From Bradyrhizobium genosp. SA-3 (GTDB taxonomy: Bacteria > Pseudomonadota > Alphaproteobacteria > Rhizobiales > Xanthobacteraceae), in contig NZ_PSRT01000061.1 of the NCBI RefSeq assembly GCF_004212635.1, positions 1 to 49,515 on the forward strand: DNA of 49,515 nucleotides, read 5' to 3'. Below the pieces are notes generated by a model that had not been told where the DNA came from, made no database searches, and saw only the letters and a list, made by a program, of their open reading frames with translations. Positions 17,867 through 26,415 of the stretch are shown here, one piece after another; position 1 is the stretch's first letter; every line of letters starts with the position of its first letter. The position numbers were made by a program, and so were the translations under genes.

Positions 17867-18744
17867 CGGCGCCTCGCCAGGAGGCCTGCGGGCCGGATGA
17901 ACATCATGACGATGAAGAAGGCGAAGGCGAGCACATAGCCCCATTCCAGGTCGGAGAACAGGCCGCCGAGCGAGATGATCTCGGCGAACAGGAACGAGGC
18001 GATGAAGCCGCCGATGAAATTGCCTAAGCCGCCGAGCACGCAGATCAGGAAGGTGATCGGCCCAAAGGAGAGACCGACGAAGGGATGCACGTCATATTGC
18101 AGCACCAGGAGGCAGGCGGCGAGTCCGGCCAGCGCACCGCCGAGCGCCGAGGTGATGAGATAGATCCGCTTGGCGTCGACCCCCATCAGCGCCATGATCT
18201 GCCGGTCCTGCGAGATGGCGCGGATCGCGGTGCCGGTGAAGGTTCGCGTCATGAACAGATAGACCGCGACCATGCCGACAAGCGCCGCCAGGAAGGACAG
18301 CAGCCGCGCGTAGCTGAAGTTCATGTCGCCGAAGGCGAGCACCGGCAGGCGGATGCCGAGGTTGCGGAAGTCGATGCCGAAGGCGACGGTGGCAAAGCTC
18401 TGGAGCACGAACAGCATGCCACCGGTCGCGAGCAACTGATTGATCGGCGGTGCCGTGAGCAGCGGCGCGATCACGAGGTAGTGCAGCGCCGCCCCGAGGA
18501 GCGCGACCAGCAGGACGGTAAAGGGAGCGGCGATGAAATAGCTGACCCCGTAATACTGCACCATGAAGTACATGGCGTACATGCCGATCATCACGAGCTC
18601 GGCATAGCAGATCCAGGTCACGTCGATGACGCCGAAGATCAGGTTGAGGCCGAGCGCGAGCAGCGCCAGCACACCGCCGAGCAGGATGCCGTTGATCACG
18701 GCCTCCAGCAGATAAATGTCGAAGACGTCCAGAAATGCCTGCAT
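17863..18744 (-). CDS. livH: branched-chain-amino-acid-type ABC transporter permease LivH
   Basis: A 293-residue HAAT-family permease. The first helix reads INGILLGGVLALLALGLNLI, followed by the family's GVIDVTW segment and the coupling loop RAISQDRQIMALMGVDAKR. Its C-terminus overlaps livM. The start lies 6 bases from the livF stop. Membrane-embedded partner of LivM. Confidence 0.92.
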   Translation of the reverse strand: MQAFLDVFDIYLLEAVINGILLGGVLALLALGLNLIFGVIDVTWICYAELVMIGMYAMYFMVQYYGVSYFIAAPFTVLLVALLGAALHYLVIAPLLTAPPINQLLATGGMLFVLQSFATVAFGIDFRNLGIRLPVLAFGDMNFSYARLLSFLAALVGMVAVYLFMTRTFTGTAIRAISQDRQIMALMGVDAKRIYLITSALGGALAGLAACLLVLQYDVHPFVGLSFGPITFLICVLGGLGNFIGGFIASFLFAEIISLGGLFSDLEWGYVLAFAFFIVMMFIRPAGLLARRR

Positions 18745-18750
18745 GCCCCC

Positions 18751-19455
18751 TCACACCCCGAGATACGCTTCCTTGACAGTGTCGCTCGCCAACATCTCGG
18801 CCGAGGTGCCTGAGGCGCGGATCGTGCCCGCCTCGATCAGATAGGCCCGATCGACCACTTTCAGCACCTGCTGCACGTTCTGCTCGACGATCAGCACGGT
18901 CAGGCCGCTGGCACGAATCCGCTTCACCAGCTCGAACACCTGCTGCACCACGACCGGCGCGAGGCCTGCCGACGGCTCGTCGAGCAGCAGGAGTTTCGGA
19001 TTGGACATCATCGCGCGGCCGATCGCGCACATCTGCTGCTCGCCGCCGGACATGGTGCCGGCCATCTGGTGGCGGCGCTCCTTCAGACGCGGAAACAGGT
19101 CGAACACGACGTCGAGCCGCTCGGCATAGTGGGCGCGCGCCTCCTTCATGAAGGCACCCATCTTGAGATTGTCGTCGACCGAAAGCTGCGGAAACAGCCG
19201 CCGGTTCTCCGGCACATGCGCAATGCCGAGGCTGACGATCTTGTGCGACGGCGTCGCCACGACGTCGATGCCCTCCATTTTGATCGAGCCGCGCGACGGC
19301 CGGATCAAGCCGGAGATGATGCGCATCAAGGTGGTCTTGCCGGCGCCGTTTGGCCCAATGACGCCGACGGCCTCGCCGGCCTTGACGTCGAGATTGACGT
19401 CGAACATCGCCTGGAACGTGCCATAGCCGGCATTGACGCCGCGGAGCTCCAGCAT
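18751..19455 (-). CDS. livF: ABC transporter ATP-binding protein LivF
   Basis: A 234-residue ATPase with intact motifs: Walker A GPNGAGKT (34-41), Q-loop region HVPENRRLFPQLSVDDNL, signature MSGGEQQMCAIGRAMM and Walker B LLLLDEPSAGLAP, then the switch region LIVEQNV. The length and the VPENRRLFP motif identify LivF rather than LivG. It lies 3 bases after livG. Confidence 0.93.
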   Translation of the reverse strand: MLELRGVNAGYGTFQAMFDVNLDVKAGEAVGVIGPNGAGKTTLMRIISGLIRPSRGSIKMEGIDVVATPSHKIVSLGIAHVPENRRLFPQLSVDDNLKMGAFMKEARAHYAERLDVVFDLFPRLKERRHQMAGTMSGGEQQMCAIGRAMMSNPKLLLLDEPSAGLAPVVVQQVFELVKRIRASGLTVLIVEQNVQQVLKVVDRAYLIEAGTIRASGTSAEMLASDTVKEAYLGV

Positions 19456-19458
19456 CGG

Positions 19459-20226
19459 CTAACCTCCCGCGCGGCGGCGCGCCTCGGCGGCCGCAGCCTG
19501 CGTGGTCTCGGCATCGGTGCCGAGATAGACCTCGATGACCCGCGGATCGCCGGCGACCGCGCTGGGCAGCCCCTCGGAGATCTTCTCGCCGTGATCGAGC
19601 ACCATCACGCGGTCGACGACGCGCATCAGCACGCCCATGATGTGCTCGACCCAGATGATGGTGATGCCGAGCTCGTCGCGAATGTTGCGCAGCATGTCGG
19701 CGGCCTGATCCATCTCGGCCTCGTCGAGGCCGCCGAGGCTTTCGTCCGCCAGCAACAGCTTCGGCGCGGTGGCGAGGGCCTTCGCAAGCTCGAGCTTCTT
19801 CAAGCCGGCTGCGCCGAGGCCATCGACACTGGCATGGCGATCGGTCGGCAGGCCGACCATCGCCAGCGACCGCTCGGCCGCTACCTCGGCCTTGACGCGA
19901 CTGTGGCGCCCCTGGCCGTAGAAGCCGGCGAGCGCGACATTCTCGAAGATGGTGAGGCGACGGAAGGGCCGCGGAATCTGGAAGGTACGACCGATGCCGC
20001 GGTTGATGATCCGGTGCGGTGCAAGGCCAGCGATCTCATGCCCGGCGAACAGGATCGATCCGGAGCTCGGCGTCAGGGTGCCGGAGAGCATGTTGAAGAT
20101 CGTGCTCTTGCCGGAACCGTTGGGGCCGATCAGGCCGAGGATCTCGCCCTGGTCGACCCTGAACGAGACATTGTTGACGGCCGTGAAGCCGCCAAACCGC
20201 TTCACCAGCCCGCTGACTTCCAACAC
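19459..20226 (-). CDS. livG: ABC transporter ATP-binding protein LivG with non-canonical signature loop
   Basis: A 255-residue HAAT ATPase. Walker A is intact (GPNGSGKST) and the switch region reads WVEHIMGVLM, as in LivG. The signature loop is LGAAGLKKLELAKALA in place of LSYGQQRRLE, and Walker B reads LLLADESLGGLDE in place of LLLDEP. A similar LKRLELARAL form occurs in HAAT ATPases of aromatic-acid uptake systems, so the substrate may not be an amino acid. That substrate guess is inference. Confidence 0.9.
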   Translation of the reverse strand: MLEVSGLVKRFGGFTAVNNVSFRVDQGEILGLIGPNGSGKSTIFNMLSGTLTPSSGSILFAGHEIAGLAPHRIINRGIGRTFQIPRPFRRLTIFENVALAGFYGQGRHSRVKAEVAAERSLAMVGLPTDRHASVDGLGAAGLKKLELAKALATAPKLLLADESLGGLDEAEMDQAADMLRNIRDELGITIIWVEHIMGVLMRVVDRVMVLDHGEKISEGLPSAVAGDPRVIEVYLGTDAETTQAAAAEARRRAGG

Positions 20227-20241
20227 CGAAGCACTCCGCCG

Positions 20242-21564
20242 CTACTGGTTGCTGTAGGTGGTGCCTTTCGGCAGCGGCAGCACCGCCTCGCGCTGCGCCT
20301 GGCTCTTGGGCCACACCACAGAGGACTTGTCGTCGATGTACTGGATCACGACGGGAAACGAGCGTTCGTTCTGCCCGGCCATCGGCGTGCCCTCACCGTA
20401 GAACTTCACGCCGAAGCCGAGCATGGTGCCGCCTTCGGGGATGTCGGTGTCGAGCGCCGCCTTGCGCAGCGCGTCGGGATCGACACCGCCATACTTCTTG
20501 ATCGCGCGCGGCAGCACGTCGCTCATGAATAAATACGTGTTGGACGCGCCGATGCCGACATGGGCCGAGCGGATCGCGACTCCGGGCTTGATCTTGTCGA
20601 ACTCCTCGCCGACCATCTTGATCACGGGCGGCAGCTTCGGATCCATTGTCTTCTGGTTGGCGAGCCAGATCGAGATCGGGTCGGCGTTGAAGATGTAGGC
20701 GGCGTCTGCGCCCATGCCTTCTTTCAGCTTCTCGTAGACGCCGTAGCCGGCGCCATGTCCCATCAGCGCGCCGAACTTCAATCCCTGCTCGCGGGCCTGG
20801 CGCAGCAGCAGCGTGATGTCGGGGTTATAGCCGGTGTGGAAGATGACATCGGGCTTGGCGCGCTTCAGCTTGGTCACCAGCGCGGAGAGATCAGGCGCGG
20901 TCGCCGAGTAACCTTCCTTCAGCACGACGTTGAAGCCGGCCTTCTTCGCACCGGCCTCATTGCCCTTGGAGACGTCGACGCCATAGGCACCGTCCTCGTG
21001 GATGATGGCGACGCGAAGGTCCTTCGGCTCCTTGCCGAACTTCTCCTTGGCGTTCTGCGCGATGAAATCCATCGTCATCATGCCGAACTGGTCGCCGCTC
21101 GCCTGCGGGCGGAACACGTATTTGTAGCCCTTCTCGTTGAAAACGGCCGACGAGATGCAGGTCGTGATCCACATGAACTTCTTGAGCTGCTCGACACGGG
21201 CCGCGACCGGCACGCATTGCGCCGAGGAAAAGAAGCCGAGCACCATGTCGACCTTCTCTTGCTCGAGCAGGCGGACGGATTCGTTGATGGCGATGTCAGG
21301 CTTGCTTTGCGCGTCGGCGTAGACGGCCTCGATCTTGTAACCCTCGACGCCGGTCTTGGCGAAATGATCGAGGATGATCTTTGCGCCGACATAGTTCAGC
21401 TCGGACCCGCCGCCCGCGAGAGGTCCGGTCAAATCAAAGACGACGCCGATCTTGATCTTCTTCTCTTTGCCTTGGTCTTGGGCCTGGGCGGACACCGCCA
21501 AGCCCGCCGCTGATATCGCGACCAACAGCCCACGTACCAAACGGGCAGCCATGCGCAGGCGCAT
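20242..21564 (-). CDS. HAAT-family ABC transporter substrate-binding protein (LivK-like)
   Basis: A 440-residue periplasmic binding protein. It has a signal peptide (LVRGLLVAISAAGLAVSAQA), then the type-I periplasmic-binding-protein core IKIGVVFDLTGPLAGGGSEL, LLEQEKVDMVLGFFSSAQ and VAIIHEDGAYGVD. The start at 21564 is fixed by GGGAGGTTTTG just upstream; in-frame upstream extension to 21729 is rejected. It is first in the order binding protein-livG-livF-livH-livM-ppk2-patatin, all minus strand with gaps of 15 bases or less. Confidence 0.92.
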   Translation of the reverse strand: MRLRMAARLVRGLLVAISAAGLAVSAQAQDQGKEKKIKIGVVFDLTGPLAGGGSELNYVGAKIILDHFAKTGVEGYKIEAVYADAQSKPDIAINESVRLLEQEKVDMVLGFFSSAQCVPVAARVEQLKKFMWITTCISSAVFNEKGYKYVFRPQASGDQFGMMTMDFIAQNAKEKFGKEPKDLRVAIIHEDGAYGVDVSKGNEAGAKKAGFNVVLKEGYSATAPDLSALVTKLKRAKPDVIFHTGYNPDITLLLRQAREQGLKFGALMGHGAGYGVYEKLKEGMGADAAYIFNADPISIWLANQKTMDPKLPPVIKMVGEEFDKIKPGVAIRSAHVGIGASNTYLFMSDVLPRAIKKYGGVDPDALRKAALDTDIPEGGTMLGFGVKFYGEGTPMAGQNERSFPVVIQYIDDKSSVVWPKSQAQREAVLPLPKGTTYSNQ

Positions 21565-21661
21565 CAAAACCTCCCTGGACGATTGTGCATCGCATTCTTG
21601 TTGCTCTTGCTTTTTTTCGCCCATCACATGGGCTGAGCGAAGCGATGTCAAGTCTTGGGCG

Positions 21662-22366
21662 TCAGCGAGAGGCGAACTGCTGCGCAATAAAGGCCGTGAC
21701 AAATCGCGGCATGGTCGGCGTGAGATCATCCATCCCGCGCACGAGATGGATGGCCGACAGTTCGGGCTCGGCCTCGCGCGCCAGATTGGCCTCGATCCGG
21801 GCGCGGGCCACCTCGCCCGGCATATCCAGGTTGAGGACCTGAATCATCGCAATCGCACGGCCGGAGACGACGCAATGCCAGTCCGCCTCCGCTGCGTAGT
21901 CGTCGTCGGTCAAGCCGGTCTCCTCCGCGATCTCGCGGACGACGCTGCCGGGGATGTCGAGGGCACCAGCCCTGATGTCGTCGAGGTCGGGCGTTCCCGA
22001 CGGGAAATAGATCCGGCCCGCATTGGCGGTGTGCTGCGCCATCTCGCCCATCACGAAGGCGCCGTCGGAGGTGCGCAGCGCGCCCATGCCAAAGCCGTTG
22101 AACACGGCCGGATCAGGAAAGCCCCAGTCGCGCCAGGCGAGGAAGCTGGCGAAATCGGTCTCGAAATAAGTCGCGGCGAGATGGCCGTCCGTGAACACGG
22201 CATCGCGCCCGAGCAGGACGCGACCGTTCCAAATCTTCGGCCGCTCGCGCTGCTTCTCGGCGAAATGCGCCGCGATCTCGGCGCGGCGCTCCTCGGCGAA
22301 CGGCCACACGATCGGCCGCACCGCAAGATCAAGCGTCGCAACGCGATGAATGACCGGTGACGTCAT
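21662..22366 (-). CDS. Nudix-hydrolase-like protein with incomplete Nudix box
   Basis: A 234-residue protein with the second half of a Nudix box, GSVVREIAEETGLT, within a fold of suitable size. The first half is degenerate: at the positions of the expected G and E of GX5EX7REUXEEXGU there are other residues. It may hydrolyse a nucleoside-diphosphate-linked compound or may only keep the fold. It begins 29 bases after the NitT/TauT binding-protein stop and is probably cotranscribed with it. Confidence 0.75.
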   Translation of the reverse strand: MTSPVIHRVATLDLAVRPIVWPFAEERRAEIAAHFAEKQRERPKIWNGRVLLGRDAVFTDGHLAATYFETDFASFLAWRDWGFPDPAVFNGFGMGALRTSDGAFVMGEMAQHTANAGRIYFPSGTPDLDDIRAGALDIPGSVVREIAEETGLTDDDYAAEADWHCVVSGRAIAMIQVLNLDMPGEVARARIEANLAREAEPELSAIHLVRGMDDLTPTMPRFVTAFIAQQFASR

Positions 22367-22395
22367 GACGCCTGACTACTTCGCCTTCGCGTCAG

Positions 22396-23421
22396 CTATT
22401 TGGCATTCCCCGTCGTCTTCTTGGCCTGATCGACGAATTTGTTGGTGAAGGTCTTGCTGACGTCGATCTTGGCGTTCGCCACCTCGGGCGAACCGACGCT
22501 GAACACCGCAAGCACGGCCTCCGCGCCCTTCGGGTCCATCTTGCCGGTTTCGGAGAACATCGGGATCGTGTTCTTCAGCGCGGCGAGATAGAGATCCTTG
22601 TTCTTGCCGACCGCCTCCTCCGGCATCTTCGCCATGATCTCCTCGGGCGAGTGCGAGTGGATCCAGGTCAGCGTCGCCAGGATCGCATTGGTGAGCGCCT
22701 GCGTCTCCTTCGCGTGGCCGTTGACCCAGGCCGCCGTCGAGTATAGCGCGCCGCCCGGATATTCGCCGCCGAACGTCTCGAGCGTGTCCTTCTGGGTGCG
22801 GGTGTCCGAAAGGATGCGCAGATCCTTATGGCTGCCCTGGAGCACGGTGACGGAGGGATCGAGCATCACGGCCGCGTCGATCTGGCCCTGCTCCATAGCG
22901 GCGACCGCGGTGGCGCCGAGGCCGACGCCGATTACGGGGGTGCCGGCGGGATCGAGACCATTCTTCTTGAGCATGTATTTGAGGAAGAAGTCGGTGGAGG
23001 AGCCGGGGGCACTCACGCCGACCTTCTTGCCGGCAAGATCCTTCACCGACTTGATGTCGTTGGTCCGAGAGGGCGCAACCACCAGCACGAGGCCGGGATA
23101 GCGGTCATAGACCACGAAGGCCTGAAGCTCCTGCTTCTTGGCGGCGAGGTTGACGCAATGGTCGAAATAGCCGGAGACGACGTCGGCACTGCCGCCGAGC
23201 ACGGCCTTGAGCGCGTCAGAGCCGCCCTTGAGGTCGACCAGTTCGACACTGACGCCGGCCTTCTCGTACTCACCGAGCTGCTTGGCCAGCACGGTGGGCA
23301 GATAGCACAGGCAAGAGCCGCCGCCGACCGCGATGGTGACCTTGCTTTGCGCCGCGGCAAGCGAGGTGGTGAGCGTCAGCGCGAGCAGCGCGCCGGCGAG
23401 CCTGGCAATCGTGTTCTTCAT
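22396..23421 (-). CDS. NitT/TauT-type ABC transporter substrate-binding protein
   Basis: A 341-residue SsuA/TauA/NMT1-like periplasmic binding protein with signal peptide (IARLAGALLALTLTTSLAAA) and core motifs TIAVGGGSCLCYLPTVLAK, LGGSADVVSGYFDH, KDLAGKKVGVSAPGSSTD and MEQGQIDAAVML. The start at 23421 is set by GGAGGAAACC just upstream. It lies downstream of its permease gene, separated by 326 bases with a repeat. The substrate (sulfonate, nitrate, pyrimidine or similar) cannot be told from sequence. Confidence 0.9.
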   Translation of the reverse strand: MKNTIARLAGALLALTLTTSLAAAQSKVTIAVGGGSCLCYLPTVLAKQLGEYEKAGVSVELVDLKGGSDALKAVLGGSADVVSGYFDHCVNLAAKKQELQAFVVYDRYPGLVLVVAPSRTNDIKSVKDLAGKKVGVSAPGSSTDFFLKYMLKKNGLDPAGTPVIGVGLGATAVAAMEQGQIDAAVMLDPSVTVLQGSHKDLRILSDTRTQKDTLETFGGEYPGGALYSTAAWVNGHAKETQALTNAILATLTWIHSHSPEEIMAKMPEEAVGKNKDLYLAALKNTIPMFSETGKMDPKGAEAVLAVFSVGSPEVANAKIDVSKTFTNKFVDQAKKTTGNAK

Positions 23422-23747
23422 TGGTTTCCTCCGTTCGGCCGGCCGCACCATAGAGCAGCGGGGCTGGCTTGAGAAGCACCGCCTAAGTGGGCTGGCCATC
23501 GGCCTTTCGGCGCAATAGCATGCCCAAACAAGAACAATCTTGATGGGGAGGATCATCCATGAATCGCCTTGCTGCCGGGCTGTCGATCGCCGCCTTGCGG
23601 GAGAGGTCGGCGCGAAGCGCCGGGTGAGGGTTCTGTCCTCTTGAGGATTGTCCCGTCGCGGAGACACCCGCTCCCAGCCCTCCCCCGCAAGCGGGGGAGG
23701 GAGCAAACCTTCCATGAGGCTTGCAATCAAATCACTCTCATCGCGCC
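23422..23747. other. intergenic region with a GC-rich palindromic repeat
   Basis: The 326 bases between the permease stop and the binding-protein start contain no convincing gene. From about 23595 to 23702 there is a GC-rich interspersed repeat: GGGAGAGGTCGGCGCGAAGC at the left, and CCCTCCCCCGCAAGCGGGGG at the right, which also forms a short hairpin. It probably inserted within an original ATPase-permease-binding-protein operon. Confidence 0.6.
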
Positions 23748-24536
23748 CTAGCCGCGACCGTCCGCCGCTGTCGGCCGCCACACCAAGAGACGGCGCTCCA
23801 CCAGCGTCACCCCAAAGTCGATCAGGATGACGAAGGCCGACAGCACGAACATGCCGGCGAACACGCCGGCGACGTCGAAGATGCCTTCGGCCTGCTGAAT
23901 GAGATAGCCGAGCCCAGCCGCCGATCCCAGATATTCGCCGACGACCGCGCCGACGACGGCGAAGCCGACCGAGGTGTGCAGGGAGGAGAACATCCAGGAC
24001 AGCGCCGAGGGCCAATAGACGTGCTGCATCAATTGACGCTCGCTCATGCCGAGCATGCGGCCGTTGTCGAGCACGGTACGGCTGACTTCCTTCACGCCCT
24101 GATAGACGTTGAAGAACACGATGAAGAACACCAGCGTGACGCCGAGCGCGACCTTGGACCAGATGCCGAGGCCGAGCCACAGCGCGAAGATCGGCGCCAG
24201 CACGACGCGCGGCAGCGCGTTGACCATCTTGACGTAAGGGTCGAACACGGCTGCGACCAGCGGCTGGCGCGCAAACCAGAAGCCGACCAGCACGCCGCCG
24301 AGCGATCCGATCACGAACGCCAGGATCGATTCTGCCAGCGTGATGCCGAGATGCTTCCAGATCACGCCGGACGCGAACCACTTCACGATCTGACTGAACA
24401 CGTCGAACGGGTTGGAGAAGAAGAACGGCGGCAGCAGGATCTTGCCGAACACGGGGACGGTCGACAGCACTTGCCACAGCACAATGCAGACGACCGCGAC
24501 CAGGACTTGCAGCGCAAGCAGCGTCGGGCGCGACAT
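23748..24536 (-). CDS. NitT/TauT-type ABC transporter permease
   Basis: A 262-residue SsuC/TauC-like permease with six hydrophobic segments and the EAA-loop region VLDNGRMLGMSERQLMQHVY and GYLIQQAEGIFD. The start at 24536 overlaps the ATPase stop by one base (TGATG), indicating translational coupling. It forms the membrane pore for the neighbouring ATPase and binding protein. Confidence 0.92.
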   Translation of the reverse strand: MSRPTLLALQVLVAVVCIVLWQVLSTVPVFGKILLPPFFFSNPFDVFSQIVKWFASGVIWKHLGITLAESILAFVIGSLGGVLVGFWFARQPLVAAVFDPYVKMVNALPRVVLAPIFALWLGLGIWSKVALGVTLVFFIVFFNVYQGVKEVSRTVLDNGRMLGMSERQLMQHVYWPSALSWMFSSLHTSVGFAVVGAVVGEYLGSAAGLGYLIQQAEGIFDVAGVFAGMFVLSAFVILIDFGVTLVERRLLVWRPTAADGRG

Positions 24537-25354
24537 CAGACCGCCTCCTTCGCGTGCGTGGACTGCTCGTAACCCTTCATCACCTCGTCCTTCAGCACGC
24601 TCCAGATCTCGCGATGCAGTGAGTGAAACTCCTTGTCGAGCCGCACCTCGAAGATGTCGCGCGGGCGCGGCAAGCTGACGCGCCAGTCGCCGATGATGCG
24701 CGAGGATGGCCCCGCCGACATGATCACGACGCGATCGGCCAGCGCGATCGCCTCTTCGAGGTCGTGGGTCACGAACAGCACCGCCTTGCGGTCGGCGTTC
24801 CAGAGGTCGAGCAGCAGGTTGCCCATGACCTGCCGCGTCTGCGCATCGAGCGGCCCGAACGGCTCGTCCATCAGCAGGATCTTTGGATCGCGGATCAGCA
24901 CCTGTGCCAGCGCCACGCGCTTGCGCTGGCCGCCGGAGAGCATGTGCGGATAGCGGTTCGCGAAGGCGCCGAGGCCGACGGAGGTCAGCCATTTCTGCGC
25001 CCGCGGCAGCGCTTCGGAACGCGGCGTGCCCTTGATCTCGAGCCCGATCGCGACATTGTCGAGCGCGGTCTTCCACGGGAACAAGGCGTCGGCCTGGAAC
25101 AGGTAGCCGGCATCCCGGTTCAGCCCTGCGAGCGGCTGGTCGAATATCCTGACGCTGCCGGCTGCGGGCTTGAGCAGCCCGGCGGCAACGTTGAGCAGCG
25201 TGGATTTCCCGCAGCCGGTCGGGCCGACAATGGCGACGAACTCGCCCTGCGCCACCGCGAGATGGGCTTTCTCAACCGCCGTATAGACCCGCCCGTCTCC
25301 GAGGCGGAACGCGACCTTGGCATCTTCCAGCGCCACTGCCGTGGGCGTCGTCAT
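24536..25354 (-). CDS. NitT/TauT-type ABC transporter ATP-binding protein
   Basis: A 272-residue SsuB/TauB-like ATPase. Walker A is GPTGCGKST (44-52), the Q loop is GYLFQADALFPW, the signature is LSGGQRKRVALAQVL, Walker B is ILLMDEPFGPLDAQT and the switch is FVTHDLEEAI. The ATG at 25354 with GGAGGAAGCAC upstream is preferred over the in-frame extension to 25408. First gene of the transporter set. Confidence 0.93.
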   Translation of the reverse strand: MTTPTAVALEDAKVAFRLGDGRVYTAVEKAHLAVAQGEFVAIVGPTGCGKSTLLNVAAGLLKPAAGSVRIFDQPLAGLNRDAGYLFQADALFPWKTALDNVAIGLEIKGTPRSEALPRAQKWLTSVGLGAFANRYPHMLSGGQRKRVALAQVLIRDPKILLMDEPFGPLDAQTRQVMGNLLLDLWNADRKAVLFVTHDLEEAIALADRVVIMSAGPSSRIIGDWRVSLPRPRDIFEVRLDKEFHSLHREIWSVLKDEVMKGYEQSTHAKEAV

Positions 25355-25450
25355 GTGCTTCCTCCAAACCTGGACCGATGCCTTAGCCGCTCGCGCGGCC
25401 AAGTTCAATCAAGGCGCCAAGCGTGCTACGCATGGGTTGCCGGGCGCTCT

Positions 25451-25611
25451 TACCCTCCCCTGGAGGGGGAGGGTCGCTGGGCATGTAGCGAAGCGAAATG
25501 CACAGCGGGGTGGGGTGACGGTCTTTCCACGTCCAACACTACCCGTGTTGAGAGATCACCCCACCCCGCCCGCGCTTCGCGCGAGCGACCCTCCCCCTCC
25601 AGGGGAGGGTA
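25451..25611. repeat. 161-bp inverted-repeat element (MITE/REP-like)
   Basis: The ends are perfect 27-bp inverted repeats (25451-25477 and 25585-25611), beginning TACCCTCCCCTGGAGGGGGA. An inner 14-bp pair, GCGGGGTGGGGTGA at 25505-25518 and TCACCCCACCCCGC at 25556-25569, nests within. It lies between divergently transcribed transporter genes and has no coding content. The symmetry fits a miniature inverted-repeat element or a large REP element. Confidence 0.8.
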
Positions 25612-25632
25612 AAGAAGAATGAGCCGCGTCGG

Positions 25633-26415
25633 ATGTCTCCCAAGCCAGCAATCAGCTACGTCCGCGTCACCAAGAAATTCGGCTCCCTCACAGCCGTCGA
25701 CGATGTGTCGCTCGACATCGCCGAAGGCGAGTTTGTGGCCATCGTCGGCGGCTCGGGCTCCGGCAAGACCACCCTGCTGCGGCTCGCCAACCGGCTGATC
25801 GAGGCGGATGGCGGCACGATCACGGTCGAGGGCGAGGACGTGCAAAACGTCGATCCGGTCGCGCTGCGGCGGCGGATCGGCTACGTCTTCCAGGCCGGCG
25901 GGTTGTTTCCGCATTTGAGCGTTGCCGACAATATCGGGATCACGCCAAAGCTGCAGGGCGTGTCGGCTACGGATATCGCCGTGCGTATCGACGAACTGCT
26001 GGAGCTCGTGCAGCTCGACCGTGCCGCGCATCGCGACCGGCTGCCGGAAGAGCTCTCGGGTGGTCAGCGCCAGCGCGTCGGTGTGGCGCGGGCGCTCGCG
26101 GCAAAGCCCCGCATCATGCTGATGGACGAGCCGTTCGGCGCGCTCGATCCCCTCACCCGCGATGCGCTCGGCGAGGATTTTCGGGACCTGCACCGCAAGC
26201 TCGGACTGACCACCGTGATGATCACGCATGACATGACGGAGGCGATTTTGCTGGCCGACCGCATCGCGGTGATGCGCGCTGGAACGCTGCTCGCCCAGGG
26301 CACGCCGGCAGAGCTGTCGAAGAGCGGCGAGGCCTATGTGCTGGAGCTGTTGCGCACGCCCCGGCGCCAGGTCGAGCGATTGAACGCGCTGTTGCCGCAG
26401 GACGGTGGGGCATGA
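25633..26415 (+). CDS. OpuCA-like ABC transporter ATP-binding protein (osmoprotectant/ergothioneine type)
   Basis: A 260-residue ATPase of the ProV/OpuCA group without the C-terminal CBS domains found in OpuCA. It has Walker A GGSGSGKTT (39-47), Q loop GYVFQAGGLFPHLSV, signature LSGGQRQRVGVARAL, Walker B IMLMDEPFGALDPLT and switch MITHDMTEAI. The stop overlaps the permease-binding-protein start by 4 bases (ATGA). Probable import of a quaternary amine or betaine; see the partner gene. Confidence 0.92.
   Translation: MSPKPAISYVRVTKKFGSLTAVDDVSLDIAEGEFVAIVGGSGSGKTTLLRLANRLIEADGGTITVEGEDVQNVDPVALRRRIGYVFQAGGLFPHLSVADNIGITPKLQGVSATDIAVRIDELLELVQLDRAAHRDRLPEELSGGQRQRVGVARALAAKPRIMLMDEPFGALDPLTRDALGEDFRDLHRKLGLTTVMITHDMTEAILLADRIAVMRAGTLLAQGTPAELSKSGEAYVLELLRTPRRQVERLNALLPQDGGA

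Noticed and set aside
25451..25611. CRISPR-like repeat
   Set aside because: There are no regularly spaced direct repeats with unique spacers; the structure is a nested inverted repeat.
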